NCBI RefSeq assembly: GCF_020509005.1
Contig: NC_063013.1
Span: 6,448,001 to 6,512,000, forward strand
From: Fulvia fulva
Lineage: Eukaryota > Ascomycota > Dothideomycetes > Mycosphaerellales > Mycosphaerellaceae
DNA length: 64,000 nt
Direction: 5' to 3'
The notes under the pieces are model-generated. The model did not search any database and was not told where the DNA came from. It saw nothing but the letters and a program-made list of their open reading frames with translations. Shown here in pieces: positions 1-10,624 of this stretch. The position numbers were made by a program, and so were the translations under genes. The stretch's first letter is position 1. Each line of letters opens with the position of its first letter.

Positions 1-2358
1 AGCCAAAGAGGAGCAGAAGCGTGAACAGCAGGAAGCGAGTGTACGGCATGAGCAGCTGGAGAAGTTACGAACACGCGAGGCCGACATTGCGCACAGCTCA
101 GATTCGCTGAAGCCTGCCACGACACTTGGCGTTGATACGCCAGGTGGCTCAACTCATGCAGGCACCACCCTTGCTGACGGGCGGAGTGGCTACATGTATG
201 CGCCAAGTCACACCGACGATGACGCTTCCCAGATAGGCCGTTTCGTAACCCGGACGAACACGCAAACGAACGTTGACGGTGACGTTGATGATGACGATGG
301 GTATGGCGACGATGCCAGCAGCCATGAGATGCGACCTGCAAATAAGGATGCCTTCAGCATCACAGCGCAATCTGCCAAGCTCCAGCTTGATCTGCTCGAG
401 CAAGTCTCAGCCGCGCTGCAAAGTGAAAGAACGAAGAACCCGGACATGGCTATCGGCCACCAGACTGTTGACCGTGCCTTGTCCTCATACGAGATGGCAG
501 TCGGCAACCTCAAAGGGCTATTAATGGATCTTCTCCGCATCTCACGAGACCACGAATCGTACTGGCAATACCGATTGGAACGTGAACAGAACATCCGCCG
601 GCTATGGGAAGACAGCATGGCCAAGGTCGCGAGGGAGCAGGAGGATCTCGAGAACCGTATCGGCGAGTCTGAGGATAAGCGCAGGCGAACCAAGAGAGCG
701 CTCAAGGAGGCTCTTGATGGCCAGACGAGCGCTGCACCAACACCACAGCCGACTGCCGAGCCACCATCAAGCAAGGGACTGCTCGAGATACCTGTAGACG
801 CCAAACCAATGAAAAGACGCGCGACCATCGCAGAGCTTACTAACAATGAGATCTCCGACGACGAGAGCGAAGAAGAGGAAGAGTTCTTTGACGCAGTAGA
901 CGCCGGTGAGGTGGAAGTGTTGGAGACGATGCCTCCTCGAGTCAAGTCGCCCGAAGTTGAAGTGACACCCGTCATGGACATCGCAAAAGATGGTGCTACA
1001 GACGGTGGCATAGATCGAAGTGTAGAGGCTGAACGCAAGGAACGTGAGCAAGTGATCTCGGAGAGCTACAAGGGATACGAGGACGGCTTGCGACACAAGC
1101 TCAAGATTGACGCCGACAACAGGCCGAAGGTTTCGCTCTGGGTGGGTACCTGAATGATGATTATTGAAGGCTTCTACTGACGAATTTGCAGGCTGTGCTC
1201 AAGTCTATGATTGGGAAGGACATGACCAAGATGACGTTGCCTGTGACCTTCAACGAGCCCACTTCACTCCTCTACCGCGCGGTGGAGGACATGGAGTATG
1301 CGCAGCTACTGAACGTCGCCGCCGATCGCCCTGATCCAACGGAGCGTCTCATCTACGTGGCAGGCTTTGCGGCCTCAATCTACGCCAGTACCATCGGTCG
1401 TGTGGCCAAACCGTTCAACCCGCTGCTCGGAGAGTCTTATGAATTGGTCAGACCCGACCTCGGCTACAGATATCTCATCGAGCAGGTATCTCACCATCCG
1501 CCTGTTGGCGCAGCGTACGCTGAGAGTCCGAAGTGGACCTACTACGGAGAGTCCGCGGTCAGGTCAAAGTTCTACGGCAAGTCCTTCGAGTTCAATCCGC
1601 TTGGTACTTGGTTCTTGCACATTCGTCCTGTCGATGGCGGGCCGGAAGAGCTCTTCACCTGGAAGAAGGTCACGTCTAGTGTTGTCGGTATCCTGACTGG
1701 CAATCCTGTCGTCGACAACTACGGACCCATGGAAGTCAAGAACTGGACGACTGGCGAAGTCTGTTATCTCGACTTCAAGCCCAAAGGATGGAAAGCTAGC
1801 TCAGCGTTCCAAGTTGCCGGCAAAGTCGTCGATGCCAAGGGCAACACAAAATGGAGCGTTGGTGGCCGTTGGAACGACAAAATCTACGCGAGACATACAC
1901 CTGGCTTTGAAGAGACTATTGAAGTCCCTGCAGATGGCAAAAGTCAGTCATCAAACCAAGCGATCAAGGTGTGGGAATGCAACCATCGACCACCGCCAGG
2001 CGAGATTCCTTTTAACCTGACGCCATTTGTGGTCACCTTGAACGCTTTACCAGATCGTCTTCGACCACTACTAGCGCCAACAGACACCCGCCTCCGACCA
2101 GACCAGCGTGCCATGGAAGAAGCCGAATACGACCTGGCCGCCACCGAGAAGACGCGCGTAGAAGAAGCACAGCGCGCCAGGAGACGCGTGCGAGAGGCAA
2201 AGGGAGAAGAGTTCCGGCCAAGATGGTTCGCAAAGGCCAAGCACCCCGTTACTGGCGAGGAGTTTTGGCAGTTCAACCATGAGTACTGGAAGATTAGAGA
2301 GGAGGTTGCGGCAGGGAAGCGGAGGTGGGAGGATGAGAGGCTTGAGGAGGTCTATTGA
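1..2358 (+). CDS. Oxysterol-binding protein (Osh family), 5' partial
   Basis: Sterol/PI4P-exchanging lipid transfer protein acting at ER membrane contacts. The frame is open from base 2, so the start (and probably PH/ankyrin domains) lies upstream. Exon 1 ends at 1141; a 50-nt GT-AG intron covers 1142-1191; exon 2 runs 1192-2358. The splice joins ...SLW to AVLKS and leads into the conserved [11 protein letters not shown] block. The OSBP signature EQVSHHPP is at about 1480-1503. Upstream, an acidic stretch with [14 protein letters not shown] (about 870-912) fits a FFAT motif, which binds VAP proteins at the ER. A charged, coiled-coil-like segment (about 540-720) precedes it. The FFAT motif and N-terminal length argue for the long Osh1/2/3 type; which one cannot be told. 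Confidence 0.93.
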
Positions 2359-2986
2359 AGGAGTATGTAGTGTGATGGAGATGAGCGATACCCAATTGAG
2401 ATGATGTGATGACTTAGACAGACAGAGACAGACTGGTTTTGTGCGGATGATGGAAATTGAGCATGTTCTTGTCAGCCCGCGGGCCTTGATGCCACGGTTG
2501 AGCGCTTCCAAGGTTTGCAAGCAATGGCATACCAGGGGTTGGAGACTTCGTGTGGTATTTTTACTTCGACGGAGGTACGCAGCGTATGGCGTCGCTTTCA
2601 TGCATCCTTACTACCCGTGGCATGGGAGCCTAACGCCATGAATGCGTCCTTCAGCGCCAAGGCATGCTCCTCAGCACCTCATATCTACCGAAGTAAAAGG
2701 GCGTCAATTGTGGCTTCGAACCATCCTCGCTTCCCATGATTCCAAGACCAAAACGCCATGTTAGAGACCGTGCTGCCGTACAATCCTCCATGGAACTGGT
2801 CAGGGCTGGCGTCGAGGGGAAATGGATTGAGGAGAAGCAGTACCGCATGGTGGAGTAGATGATGAAGCATGAGGGCATGTGGATTTTGAGGTAGTATGCT
2901 TCTCGAGGGCCAGGAGAGGACTGGACACTCTGGTCGCCGCTGCCACTCCTCGGCACCATCACAGATCTCGAAGTGCGCCACGCCTA
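2359..2986. other. Convergent intergenic stretch
   Basis: Lies between the 3' ends of the oxysterol-binding protein gene (plus) and A1 (minus). I see no gene, RNA or repeat in it; it presumably holds both 3' UTRs. Confidence 0.5.
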
Positions 2987-3691
2987 CTACTCTCCATCGC
3001 CATCCCCCCCATCCTCATCGTCGTCCTCCACAACATCCTCCTCCAGCTCCCTCCCCTTAGCCAACATCTGCTCATGCCTCCTCCTCAAATCCTCATCCAG
3101 CACCGTCCTCACCGCCCTAACCACACACGCCACATGATATCCCATCTTCTCCTCCACCATTCCGACCTTCAAGCTAAACTTCTCGAGCACTTTGAGGCTC
3201 TGATACTCAACGGCCCAATGACTCGCATGGAGATTTCCCTTCGGTGTGATGCTCCTCGCGAATTTCTGGAATGCGTTCGCTTTCGCTAGAGATGTCGGGA
3301 ACGCGGTGGCGGTGGTGTAGTGAAAGACATCCAACCGGCGGGCTGGGAGGATCGGCACGCGGTTGGCGTCTAATGTGACGGTGAAGGAGGGAAGTTGACC
3401 GCAAGAGTGGAGGACGCCGAGGAGGAGGATGGCGTTGGAGAAGTTCAGGTCCGTTATGGTGATGGGGATTATGGCGGCGTCGTTGATGATGTGGGAGAGG
3501 ATGGCGGAGCGGTGCGTTTCGTAGGTTTGGCGGTTGCCGGCGGCTGAGGCGCAGGATGTCGTGAAGGCAAAGGGGAGTTCGGGGGATGGGCCGTTTTCTG
3601 GTGGGGTGGCGGAGATGCAGAAGGAGAGGGAGGCGGCGGCTTCGCCGAAGATCTTGAGTTGGAGTTCTTGGGGGAGGGATTCGAGGGGCAT
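2987..3691 (-). CDS. Family A member A1: F-box-like N-terminus, acidic tail
   Basis: Unknown function. 234 aa, no intron. It opens with LPQELQLKIFGEA, the short LPxEL(x)3I helix of fungal F-box-like proteins. A central block PITITDLNFSNAILLLG resembles the VEDLDFGNLIRFI and DDFDFTIFKNFIG blocks of A3 and A2. The C-terminus is Glu/Asp-rich (EEDVVEDDDEDGG). It lies 244 bp downstream of B1 on the same strand, repeating the B-then-A order of the array. Synonymous sites on the coding strand are C-rich in the first half and G-rich in the second. Family membership is by eye and weak at the residue level; F-box activity (SCF adaptor) is only a possibility. Confidence 0.72.
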   Translation of the reverse strand: MPLESLPQELQLKIFGEAAASLSFCISATPPENGPSPELPFAFTTSCASAAGNRQTYETHRSAILSHIINDAAIIPITITDLNFSNAILLLGVLHSCGQLPSFTVTLDANRVPILPARRLDVFHYTTATAFPTSLAKANAFQKFARSITPKGNLHASHWAVEYQSLKVLEKFSLKVGMVEEKMGYHVACVVRAVRTVLDEDLRRRHEQMLAKGRELEEDVVEDDDEDGGDGDGE

Positions 3692-3935
3692 GGTGGTGGT
3701 GGTCGTGGTTGTTGGTGATGGTGTGAGGGTTCGTGAGGTGGTGGTGGAAGCGTTGGAGATGGAGTACGAAAGATCGTGGCGGAGGCGGAAGTTGTCGCGG
3801 GGCGAGCTTGTGAATTACGGAAGTTTGTTGGATTCACTTCATCACAGAATCACATGCCAAGCTGACCAGGACGTTCTAGCATCTAGGAGCATCACGACCA
3901 GAGGCTAGCCGCAGCCGCGGATATTGCAGAGCATC

Positions 3936-5019
3936 TTATCTACCAGTCACTCGTCTTGGTACTGAAAGGTCTCCAGCGAGCAACAACTCCCTCTTAAAAC
4001 GAGCGAGTCTCCATATCGCAGTTTGACCTAGAGGGACTACCAGAGGGGCAAGAACGACATACCCTTCGCAGCCCTGAGAGATCAGTCAGCGAGGATACGA
4101 GAAGATTCGGGAGCGGCACACTCACCATACACATAAGAGCTCGGGGTATGCGTCCAATTGCGTGTCCAACCTCGTCGCCGCACTGTAGTAACGGTTAGCA
4201 GATCACCCGGACGACAACGGCGATAGCACTTACACGACAAGCCCTCCACCAGCCCGGGGCATTGACCCTATTCTGTAGCGTCGCAGCACTCGCACTGATC
4301 AGCTTCTTCCTCGCAGGCGGGGCACGATTCTCCACGCCTCTCAAGAACCTGTCCCTTTCGTCCCGAGCCGCCACAAGTTCCTTCCATTGCCTCTCTCGAT
4401 GCGGCTTGCACAGGATATCTTCCCCGGCAAAGGGCCCAACTCCCAGCTTCTTCCTGCAAGTACAAGACGATGCGTATGAAGTCTCCCACCGCTGCAGATC
4501 CGACTGTGTTTCGTTTCCCCGGTAGTTTGTGACGCGACGATAGTACTCCTCGCACTGCACAAGGGTCTCGCATTTGATACAGAGTCTTGTCAAGAACCCG
4601 TCGAATGGCAACTCAGGCCGTCCCGCACCTAGAACACCGCTGAGGAGCTCGGGGGCTGTCTGCCACCAAATTGGATTGGCGAATATGGCAGGATGGAATC
4701 CGGCGGGTGGCTGAGGTGGACTTAGGCCGCTCTGTATCAAAACACCTGCACCCGGTCCAGTAAGAGGCGTCTGTACCAACAGCGGGTGCTTCCATGGTGC
4801 TCCTGGGTTGACTGGGGCAGGAGGTAGCTGGATGCCTAGCATGAACCGAGTGTGTCTGATGCAGTTCCGGCATACCGTGAATTGGCCGGTATGTTGGCGA
4901 CTGTAGCAAGGCTGGCTGCTATTGTTATGGCATCCTGTGTGCGCTATTGTAAGTCTTCGAGCGGGCGTGGTTCCTGCGGGCCAGGGAGCTCTGTGGTTGG
5001 GTCTGTCGTTGCATGGCAT
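3936..5019 (-). CDS. Family B member B1: Cys-rich putative zinc-binding protein
   Basis: Unknown function. Three exons: 4234-5019, 4126-4182, 3936-4073, with introns 4183-4233 (GTAAGT...CTAAC...CAG) and 4074-4125 (GTGAGT...CAG). Product 326 aa. Motifs in order: C50xxC53, TRLC147xxC150E, C186TC188xxKLG, C204xxH207 followed by W and a RDxxDRFL helix, RAC261R-C263G, and C280MGC283EGY. All recur in B2, B4 and B5. The spacing suggests structural zinc sites; no known domain is recognised. The ATG at 5019 follows an in-frame TGA 15 bases upstream, so it is the first usable start. The 19-codon middle exon is the same length in B2. A1 follows 244 bp downstream. Confidence 0.82.
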
Positions 5020-5979
5020 CTTGGCGCGCCAGTTTCACGTACAGTGCGATCTCGTCCGTAAGTTGGCGTTGAGTATGGCATGGTGTTAAGTATGCGGGCC
5101 ATTGTGTCTGTCGCTGGATCCGGTCATATTGGCAATAAAGCCTTGCGGCTGCTGTTGCTGACAAAGAAGACTTTCTGTTGTAACAAAGCATGAGACGATC
5201 AGGAACGACCACCCCAGGCAATCCGTCAGGCTTAAGGTCACGTTTCCTGGCTGATTCCGAGAGAGGTGAAGACCTAGGAACATGGCCTAGTCAAACAAAA
5301 CTGATGTGGTGATACGATCGCTCGTCAAAGCTGACGATCCCTCGCTAATGGATTGATGAAGACGATATCCAGACAAAAACCTAGAGTCAAGTCGGAATTT
5401 ACTCCTCTCTGCAAGTCCCTGACCGAGCTAAGGCCAATCCTGTGGGAAACGTTTGATCGCCCATAGCGAGCGTAGCGCAGCTGTGCGTGGAAGCTCCATG
5501 ATGGTCAGTATCATCGCCTGAGTTACGCGCACTGGGGTTCAGGGCGATCCTTTCACCAAGCCTGAGTACGAATACACACGGTCAAACGCCCTACTAGCTG
5601 CTGATTCTTCATTGGATTCACACACTGACAATAACTCCCGACAACATCTCCTAGACCTCCTCGCGTCTACTACTTCAGTAATTCTTCTCGAGATCAAAAC
5701 TGAACACAGCGTGCAATAATGGTGTAGATGGAGCGATGATCTCGAAGCATATGTGTAGGATGGCGATGGTAAGGTCAACAGAAGCTTCCCTCGATTGTGA
5801 AATTCATCATAAGTGTGCTATCATGCGCGCGTAATACCAAAGCAAACACCAAACCAGTAACCGCGAAAGACCCGTAGCCCGTCTCGGCCCTTTCCCACTG
5901 CCCGTTTTGAAATCACCGGCCATGGACGCGCGCCTTATACTATTACCAACACCGTATGTCAACTCGCTCTATGAGAGCA
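5020..5979. other. Intergenic: B1 promoter side and A2 3' side
   Basis: 960 bp between two array modules on the minus strand. Only short overlapping ORFs without family resemblance. I see no A or B relic in it. Confidence 0.4.
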
Positions 5980-6930
5980 TCAGAAGGCTTCTTCCACGAC
6001 TCCCAGATCCTCCACCACCACAGAGCCATCCTCGTCCTCACTCTGTTCCATCTCCAAATCCTCGCTTTCATCGACATCTGGGTCCTCCATCTCTTCGTCC
6101 TCCTCGTCTTGACCTCCCTCGTCGCCTTCATCACCGTCCTCATCACCGTCATCGTCCCCAGCGTCCCCATCGTCCTCATCGTCATCAGACCCGTCCATCT
6201 CACTGTCATCGTCTCCAACAGGATTCTCCCACGCATACTCGCCATTGGCCCTATCGTCTGCAATCTGCTGCTGATCGTACACGTCTCCGGCGTGACGAGT
6301 CGCGATGTAATCATCGACCTCTTCTTGAAGCTTGTAGATGACGGCGGCGTACTGTGTGCCGGGATACTGGGAAAATCCCGAACTCTGGAAGATCTTGTTG
6401 AGAACCTCGATGTCATCATAGGCGACGACCTCGTGAGTCATGGCGATAGTGAAAGTGACGTTTGTCGCGAACCAGTCGCTGAAGTCCTTCAGCTTCTTGG
6501 CTGTCTTGGGAGACTTGCGGGTGAAGGTGTGCTGGATGACGAGCTCTCGTGGCTCGCGGCCAATGGTAGCGGCGGGATTGCGGAAGTCGACGAGTTTTCC
6601 CTTGTCTTTCAGGATGCCGATGAAGTTCTTGAAGATGGTGAAGTCGAAGTCGTCGATATTTACGTGGATGACCTTGGCCTTGTTGAGGAGTCCCTCTTCG
6701 GCGAGTTCGCGAGCGACGGTAAAGGCGGTGACTCGGACCTCTCCTGAGTCCATGATGCAGATATCTGTGACCTTCGTGGCGAACGGAATGCGCAAATTGA
6801 CCCAGCGAGCATCAGACGGGAGCGTGTCTTTGCTTTTGATAGTAAACTTCTCGTCGGCAAAGTCGATGTGTTTGTTGATCTCCTCCGAAAGTTCGACGGG
6901 CATCCCGTAGAGGGGCGGAAAGGGAGTCAT
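5980..6930 (-). CDS. Family A member A2: acidic-tailed protein
   Basis: Unknown function; 316 aa from the ATG at 6930. The frame extends upstream to 7236, but that part is low-similarity and likely 5' UTR. N-terminus GMPVELSEEINKHI matches the weak F-box-like start of the family. The central segment VNIDDFDFTIFKNFIGIL is followed by ELVIQHTFTRK and MTHEVVAYDDIEVLNKIF. These align with A3 (VEDLDFGNLIRFI, FVKHTITSR, IHEVVGVESYQALNNF), so A2 and A3 are clear paralogues. The last 90 residues are almost entirely Asp/Glu with Gly and Ser. B2 lies upstream on the same strand. Confidence 0.78.
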   Translation of the reverse strand: MTPFPPLYGMPVELSEEINKHIDFADEKFTIKSKDTLPSDARWVNLRIPFATKVTDICIMDSGEVRVTAFTVARELAEEGLLNKAKVIHVNIDDFDFTIFKNFIGILKDKGKLVDFRNPAATIGREPRELVIQHTFTRKSPKTAKKLKDFSDWFATNVTFTIAMTHEVVAYDDIEVLNKIFQSSGFSQYPGTQYAAVIYKLQEEVDDYIATRHAGDVYDQQQIADDRANGEYAWENPVGDDDSEMDGSDDDEDDGDAGDDDGDEDGDEGDEGGQDEEDEEMEDPDVDESEDLEMEQSEDEDGSVVVEDLGVVEEAF

Positions 6931-7454
6931 TGTCGAGACTCGGTTGCGATGTCGTGGCACGAAGGTTCTGGCGGAAAGTGCGACGGTGTAGGAGAAGTTG
7001 GAGATGGTATTCGGTGTGCGGTGTGCTGTGTTGAAGGTCGAGAGGTCGAGTGCACAGAAAGCGTCGAGTCCATAGTGTGCGGGAAGAGTTGCGGATCGGG
7101 AGTTTGTCGGCAGTGGTGGTGGGCGGAATTGCGTCTGCACTCGAGCTTGGCATTCACATGGCTGTGCACCACTTTGGACATGCACTATTCTCTTCAATAC
7201 CGTGACGTTCCACCTGTGGTATAACTGAGAGTCCATTGTGAGCTCATGCGGCCCTCATATATCCGGCAGTCCAATATAGCAACAGGGGCTGATAGTCTCC
7301 GAGGCCGCGTACTGCTCCAGGTGATGACGCGGGAGGCTTCCCGACTACTTAGACTTATACACATCGCACCTATATTTTCAGTCCAGTCGTTTGACTCTTC
7401 CCGTCTCTAGTTATTGTCTTCCAACTTACATTAGTCCAGACCAAATCGACGCAT
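6931..7454. other. Spacer within module B2-A2
   Basis: 524 bp between the B2 stop and the A2 start, the longest intra-module spacer. An A2-frame extension is open through 7236, but it lacks family resemblance. No other feature seen. Confidence 0.4.
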
Positions 7455-8539
7455 CTACAAACGTGTACCATGAGTTCTGATCTTCTTCCACTTCAGAAAT
7501 TTCTTCCACGCAGTCTCAAACTGTAGTTGAGTAGCAAAAGGAACCTGCACCGAAACAGGATTGCCTGGATTCAGCGTCCGAACGCCAAGACAAGCCTATG
7601 GCACGTCAGTACCGGAGCAGCGTTTGTGCGGGATCAGTGATGCTTACCATACACATTGCAAACTCTGCAACATAAGGCGGCGCATGGTTCACTTCTCTAC
7701 CACACTTTGAGATTTTGTTAGAACATGAGAATCTCCTGGATAGGAATTGTGCTTACAGGACATGCACGTTGTTCCCCATTGTTGGTACGCATGGTGACAG
7801 TCGCAGCGCGCGCCACAGCCATTTTGCCGCCTCTTCGCTCCAAACCAGTAAGCCAAGCGTTCGTAGCATCCCTTGCAGCCTGCAATCGGTTCCAGTTCTT
7901 CTCGAGGTGTTCCTTGCAGATGTATTTGTTGTTAGGCATAGGTAGGTCGCCTAAGAACCTTCTGCAGGTACACGAGACCTCTACGCTCTCCCAAAGAGCA
8001 CGTTCAGCCACAGTGCCGCTTTTGGCGAAAGCCATGCCAGCCGCATTCCAACTCCGTGCTTGTTCATGGACTTGCTCGCAGCTACCGCACAGCCTCGTAG
8101 ACCATCCACGGAGCTCTGGAAATCCCAGTGTCGGTGGTGACAGCCGCTGCACCCATTGGATCTTGTACGGAAGCCCAGCCAGAGCCAACGCAACCTGGTC
8201 TAGTGCACGCAATCGATGGATACACAACAAATGCCTGGCATGTTCAGCACACTCTGTGCAGATCCGGTACCCACCAACGCCTCCCCGGTAGTAGTTCACA
8301 TGGTGCCGGTGATAGCACTCTTGCCTAGGCACGGGACAAGGGGCCGGCAACAGGGGTGGATGATTTGGCCTGGGATGCGGCGTGTGATTGTTGGCCTGCG
8401 ATTGAGTGGGTGTGAGTCCAATGGTTTGCAGATCGAACTCGTGACAGTGTGGGCTGTGGGCCACAGTGGTAGCCGGGGCAATGGTGAGAAGTCCATTGGC
8501 AGGGAGCCAGTTGGCAGGAGGATTCGGTGCGAATGCCAT
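7455..8539 (-). CDS. Family B member B2: Cys-rich putative zinc-binding protein
   Basis: Unknown function. Exons 7757-8539, 7648-7704, 7455-7595; introns begin GTAAGC and end AAG/TAG with CTAAC in the first. Product 326 aa, the same length as B1, with an identical 19-codon middle exon. Motifs: YRIC94xxC97, TRLC151xxC154E, SC190TC192RRFLG, C208xxH211 followed by W and RDATNAWL, RAC260-P-C262G, then MCMAC in place of the usual CMGC. The Gly-to-Ala change and a Pro before CG are departures from B1/B5. I chose the ATG at 8539; the same frame is open to 8830 and would add a hydrophobic N-terminus that no other family member has. A2 follows downstream. Confidence 0.8.
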
Positions 8540-9070
8540 CGATTTGCAAAAAACAAGGTGTCTTGGGCAGGCTGTGACTCGCGCCGCGACAGCACATATA
8601 AAGCGCCTCCAACGAATGCCACTGTACTGTTCGCCGGATGCGGTCAAATTTCGTGTCAATGAACTATCCTTTGTCGTTGCTGCTATGTTCAAGATCACAA
8701 AGTGACGTCTTGTCATCCGGTCAGAGATGTAGTGCTGTGTCAGAAGCCTGACCCTGTTCGTGATGAAGTAGAATATAACAATTAAGACACAGCTGAATAG
8801 CACGAGTACATGTAAAGAAAGGGGATGCATCGCAAAGCTTCATTACTGCAGATGAACTTTGCATGGCCCACTGCCTACACTCTGGGTCCCATCGACAACC
8901 GTAGGTATTGACACCTCCACACAACGTAGGCCCCTCAAGCCTTTCCCTCTAGTGGTCCACGATGTAAACAAAGTCCCCGGCGAAGTCACCACGAGAGAAC
9001 CATCGTACCCAAGGATATCTCCCTGGCTATCTCAGCCCTCAACGTAAAGAGGCTGGAAATTGCCATAGCC
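8540..9070. other. Intergenic: B2 promoter side and A3 3' side
   Basis: 531 bp between modules on the minus strand. No gene, repeat or relic recognised. Confidence 0.4.
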
Positions 9071-9868
9071 CTACACCGGAGCCGGAAACCCATCAGCATC
9101 CAGCTCGATCTCCTCTGCAATCTCGCCGCCAGCCTCATCCTCCAGACCTGTCATCTCTGCCTCTTCAATTGGGATCTCAACCCCGTCAGCATCCTCCTCC
9201 ACGTCCATCATCTCGACATCCCCCTGCTCGACCTCGTCATCGCCATCGAGAACATTCTCTAAATGCTTCTTGAGCGCTCTGAAGAGATGGGCGTGCTGAA
9301 CCTCGTGGTCGTAAAGTGAGTTGTGAGCGCGATGGGCGACGAAGTTGTTGAGTGCCTGGTAGCTCTCGACTCCCACGACCTCATGGATGATCGCGAGGTC
9401 GTAGCCGTCTTCCTCCTTTATCTTCGCCGTCAAGTCGAGGAAGGTGTTGAGGCAGGTGGAGTTGATCTCGAGTCTGGACGTGATCGTGTGCTTGACGAAG
9501 ATGCCTTGGGTTGATGAACCCCTTGAGTAGTAGTTGTACGCAAAACGCGCGAGTGTGCCCTTAGTACGCATCGCCATGATGAAGCGGATGAGGTTGCCAA
9601 AATCGAGGTCCTCCACATTGACCTCGACAGTTGTGGCGGTGTCGCGCAGATACTTCTTGATGTTGACAAGCCAACACGTTACCACCTTGCCAGGTCGACA
9701 GTGCAGCACAAGGCTACTGCTCGCGCCGAAGTCGATGTTGTCGGTCTTGTCGGCGTCGGTCTTGAAGTCTTTCGATGAATTCTCGGTGATGAGCAGGTCT
9801 CCCTTGTAGGGTATGGACTCGAAGATTTTGCCGAGGACTTCGGGCGGGAGGTCGGTGATGTTGGCCAT
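9071..9868 (-). CDS. Family A member A3: F-box-like N-terminus, acidic tail
   Basis: Unknown function; 265 aa, intronless. Starts MANITDLPPEVLGKIFESI, the clearest F-box-like helix of the family. The central VEDLDFGNLIRFIMAMRTKG, FVKHTITSR and IHEVVGVESYQALNNFV segments align with A2. The C-terminal 60 residues are acidic (EVEQGDVEMMDVEEDADGVE). The B3 relic ends 238 bp upstream on the same strand, so this gene has kept its place in a module whose B partner has decayed. Confidence 0.77.
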   Translation of the reverse strand: MANITDLPPEVLGKIFESIPYKGDLLITENSSKDFKTDADKTDNIDFGASSSLVLHCRPGKVVTCWLVNIKKYLRDTATTVEVNVEDLDFGNLIRFIMAMRTKGTLARFAYNYYSRGSSTQGIFVKHTITSRLEINSTCLNTFLDLTAKIKEEDGYDLAIIHEVVGVESYQALNNFVAHRAHNSLYDHEVQHAHLFRALKKHLENVLDGDDEVEQGDVEMMDVEEDADGVEIPIEEAEMTGLEDEAGGEIAEEIELDADGFPAPV

Positions 9869-10106
9869 TCTGTCTGCAGTATGGACACGTCTTTTGGCTA
9901 ATTGTTCAAGGCAGACAGGACCAGCAACGTAAGGGCGCAGAGTTGTGCAAGACGGTGATGGAATTTCGCGCGTTGAACGCGGTTACTGAGCTAGTGATGG
10001 AACGCGTCGGGCCGTCGAGTCGGCTGTTTTGGCGTCATCGGAAGTGAATGCCACAGCCAGGGCTTCGGACGAACTCTGCATTCACTTGCACGTTTCGTAG
10101 GGCTGC

Positions 10107-10560
10107 CTATTTCACAGTAGAGTATGGCCGTCCGAGTGCATACGGCTTATGCCTGAACTTGGCAACCTGCTGGAATGAGAACAGTCGTGAAGTGGGTTGT
10201 GCGAGGCCATTTCCAATGATTCCTGCGGCTCGAGGATTGGGATGCCAACCCATGGCAGGCACGGTGTTTCGCACGACATACCCTTCGCACCTGATCGACG
10301 TTAGTATGAATATTTTGGCACAGACTGGATGGCTACGACATACCCCATGCAGAGCCATGCGTCTGGTCTTGGGGGTGGCGCCATCACGGCTCCCCCAAGC
10401 GTTCTGGTTTCTGTCTCTCGGCCACATCGACACGCTCGATAAGTCCCCTTGCGGACTCTTTGTGCTTTGACAGCATCGGGAGCTCTGTTCGAGCACTTCC
10501 AACTGTTGTCTGACGGCATCGTGCCGGATGCGGTCACTGGGACAAAGAGACCAACAAAGA
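10107..10560 (-). pseudogene. B3: 3' relic of a family B gene
   Basis: Only the C-terminal part of a family B protein can be found. The segment YRACRCGRETET at about 10430-10465 continues to DAWLCMG. A GTATGT...CAG intron (10291-10343) then joins to CEGYVV, giving the family's CMGCEGYV motif. The last exon, 10107-10290, is open to a stop. The intron that B1, B2 and B5 carry between RACR and CG is absent. Upstream there is no WLxxL or CTC block, and the thioredoxin-like gene begins at 10625, so four of the six motifs are missing. The upstream boundary given is approximate. It may lie in the 3' UTR of the thioredoxin-like gene. Confidence 0.75.
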
Positions 10561-10624
10561 CAGTCAATCGAGGCCTACAGTACAATGGCACAAACGATGT
10601 GATGCCTCCTTGCCTGCGACCCCC

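Noticed and set aside
5956..6747. 263-aa hydrophobic ORF antisense to A2
   Set aside because: The apparent membrane segments are the reverse complement of the Asp/Glu-rich tail of A2 (GAC/GAT read as GTC/ATC).
8540..8830. N-terminal extension of B2 with a membrane-like helix
   Set aside because: The open frame exists, but no other B protein has it, and the ATG at 8539 gives the length and Pro/Ala-rich start typical of the family.
10107..10591. B3 as a short functional gene starting at 10591
   Set aside because: The first 55 residues of that frame match no B motif, and four of six conserved motifs are missing; a relic is simpler.
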